Source: Agmasoma carcini (nom. nud.) (lineage: Eukaryota > Microsporidia > Thelohaniidae). Taken from it: a DNA stretch of 64,000 nucleotides. Positions 62,680 to 64,000 of this stretch are shown piece by piece (the first letter of the stretch is position 1; every line of letters starts with the position of its first letter). Location of the stretch: positions 1 to 64,000 of the forward strand of contig JAOXFI010000006.1 in the NCBI GenBank assembly GCA_029232285.1. The letters run 5' to 3'. A program made the translations under genes and the position numbers. The notes beneath the pieces were generated by a model that was not told the DNA's origin, made no database searches, and saw only the letters and a program-made list of their open reading frames with translations.

Positions 62680-63110
62680 CAATTTAAGATATACGATACA
62701 CTTTCTATAGTATTCGTATGTTCTGATCTCTCGTTTTTTGAACCCTTATTATGGTTAATTACTCTATGTCAACATCTAGAGTTTTCAATAGCTGAATGAT
62801 AAGATAGAGATTTATCCGTTTTAATTAAGGTGCCATTTATTATGTTATTTTCAATATATTTCAAAAGTCTCAATTGATCTGTCTGGTAAAACTTCAAGCC
62901 TTATTTCTTTTGCGATTTCACACATTGCACAAATAATCTATTTAGTTACCCGTACTTCAATCTTTATGTTGTGGGGTTAAAAACAGGCCTTCTACAACAG
63001 AATGCTGTTTATCGATTTGTACTGACCTCCCAATCCCTCAATTTTATCTCTCTGTCTAACAATATCACTAATCGCTTTAATAAAAATGTTTTTTAGTTTT
63101 ATATAAATTT
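62680..63110 (-). mobile_element. Degenerate Merlin transposase, copy 3
   Basis: On the minus strand: IVRQRDKIEGLGGQVQIDK near 63080-63005 (compare 'RDRPKLGGxxxxVEIDES'), RRLEVLPDRSIETFEIYIEN near 62920-62860, INGTLIKTDKSLSYHSAIEN near 62860-62790 ('ITDxWxxYxxL', the second D), then HRVINHNKG and HTNTIES near 62770-62700 ('HKTVNHS' and 'HTQxIE'). Frameshifted and lacking the WVFGG segment. Confidence 0.78.
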
Positions 63111-63489
63111 CTTTGTTTATGTTTAATTACGCAACAACTGTTCAATTTGATGTTTTTTATGAATATAAATATGCGGACAACACAATTTTGTTGATTTTTA
63201 TTCTTGGGAATTTGATGTGCAAAAATTCATTTATTTATATTCTTTATGACATATATTACATCTTAGTACTTACCATTTAAGTATTTTCGATTTTAACATC
63301 TTACACTCTCCCAAAAAATATATTTCTCGATGGACATATTGACTTTATAAGGTTATTTTATAAAAATAAAAATGTTTTTTCACAATCAATTAAATCATTA
63401 ATGTAAAGGTCTCATCTTCTAGCTCAATAAGCTAACATATGCTTTTTGTATATCTTCTACTGATTTTTTCTTTATTATTGTCTAAGTAT

Positions 63490-63760
63490 TTTATACTACC
63501 TTCTTTAAGCAGTTGACAGTTTATTTCTCTATTCCACCAATAACCCATGATCCGTTTTTTCTTCTTCTATTATATTTGCTCTTAAAAATAAGCTTTATCA
63601 ATCTCGATCACCTTCTTACTTCTATTTATATTAAGACCCCTTCTTTTCATAAGAAAATAAATTATACTATTCCGATCCTTAACTGTTCTTTTATTAAGTT
63701 TTAATTCAGACACAATATCTTTTTGCGTTGTATCAAAGCTTATTTTATACATGATTTTGA
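63490..63760 (-). mobile_element. Degenerate Merlin transposase fragment, copy 4
   Basis: On the minus strand: FDTTQKDIVSELKLNKRTVK near 63740-63680 (helix-turn-helix), VIEIDKAYF near 63612-63586 ('VEIDExYF', first D) and RRKNGSWVIGGIEK near 63570-63525 ('xxGxWVFGGIE'). It carries its own IDE-type box, so it is separate from copy 3 to its left. The C-terminal half is missing or decayed. Confidence 0.78.
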
Positions 63761-64000
63761 TACTTAATTTAATGTTGCAACCCGTATATTTCCAAAATAC
63801 CCTTCTGATTTTGAAATATCACTAATCAACACCATAATTTCTTTACATAAGCACAATCCATTGTATTCTCTATCAATCTGAATTATGCTAGCTACTTAAA
63901 CTTCTCATTTTTATAATTGATTTTTAAGTAAAGTAATCTTCACACATTTGGTAGTTAAAGATCTCAGCAAATGATATAATCACATCTGGATACATAATAT
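63761..64000. other. Right window edge
   Basis: AT-rich. It may contain the decayed N-terminal part of the adjacent Merlin copy. No gene seen. Confidence 0.4.

Overview
The window looks like a very AT-rich, gene-sparse, transposon-bearing stretch of a microsporidian nuclear genome. The genes are uninterrupted and their proteins are short for their families (MSH6 941 aa, kinesin 414 aa, an MBOAT enzyme 371 aa, and a Prp8 of only 1421 aa). About half the start codons have an AAATTT-like hexamer, often with CCC, within about 25 bases upstream; a start-proximal signal of this kind has been described for some microsporidia. I cannot assign a genus.

Layout. 1-5800 has no intact gene: a 21-bp tandem repeat at the left edge, an unidentified fragment, a dead LINE reverse transcriptase, and AT-rich DNA. 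5.8-19 kb carries FAP7/AK6, a dead Tc1/mariner element, tRNA-Val(AAC), a UBC4-type E2, FAD glycerol-3-phosphate dehydrogenase, GINS subunit PSF1, a TAF12-like histone-fold protein and an ARS2/SERRATE-like zinc-finger protein. 19-23 kb is a graveyard of Tc1 and Merlin (IS1016/ISXO2-like) DNA transposons. RNR1 follows at 23.4-25.7 kb. 26.3-30.3 kb holds a duplicated module: two paralogous ~105-aa proteins of unknown function, each with a GGTCA/GTCA satellite 130-290 bp upstream of its start, with Tc1 and Merlin remnants between. Next come PRP8, a dispersed repeat, a long-chain acyl-CoA synthetase, a homeodomain protein, MSH6, an MBOAT acyltransferase and a second, split copy of the dispersed repeat. 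46.4-59 kb is the densest part: a SANTA-domain protein, ribosomal protein uL15 (RPL27A), NIP7, a FYR-domain protein, a P-loop-less RAD51-like protein, a CLASP-type TOG protein, the pre-mRNA endonuclease YSH1/CPSF73 and a kinesin. 59-64 kb is again transposon remnants (two Tc1, two Merlin).

Functions. The set is mostly nuclear housekeeping: replication and repair (PSF1, MSH6, RNR1, RAD51-like), RNA processing (PRP8, YSH1, ARS2-like), ribosome assembly (uL15, NIP7, FAP7), chromatin and centromere (SANTA, FYR, TAF12-like), mitotic microtubules (CLASP, kinesin), and a few lipid and redox enzymes. Genes lie on both strands with no operon-like grouping.

The items most worth a second look are the compacted Prp8, the duplicated small-ORF/satellite module, the SANTA protein with two internal repeat blocks, and the RAD51 relative without a Walker A motif. 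All family assignments were made by reading motifs by eye; no search was run.
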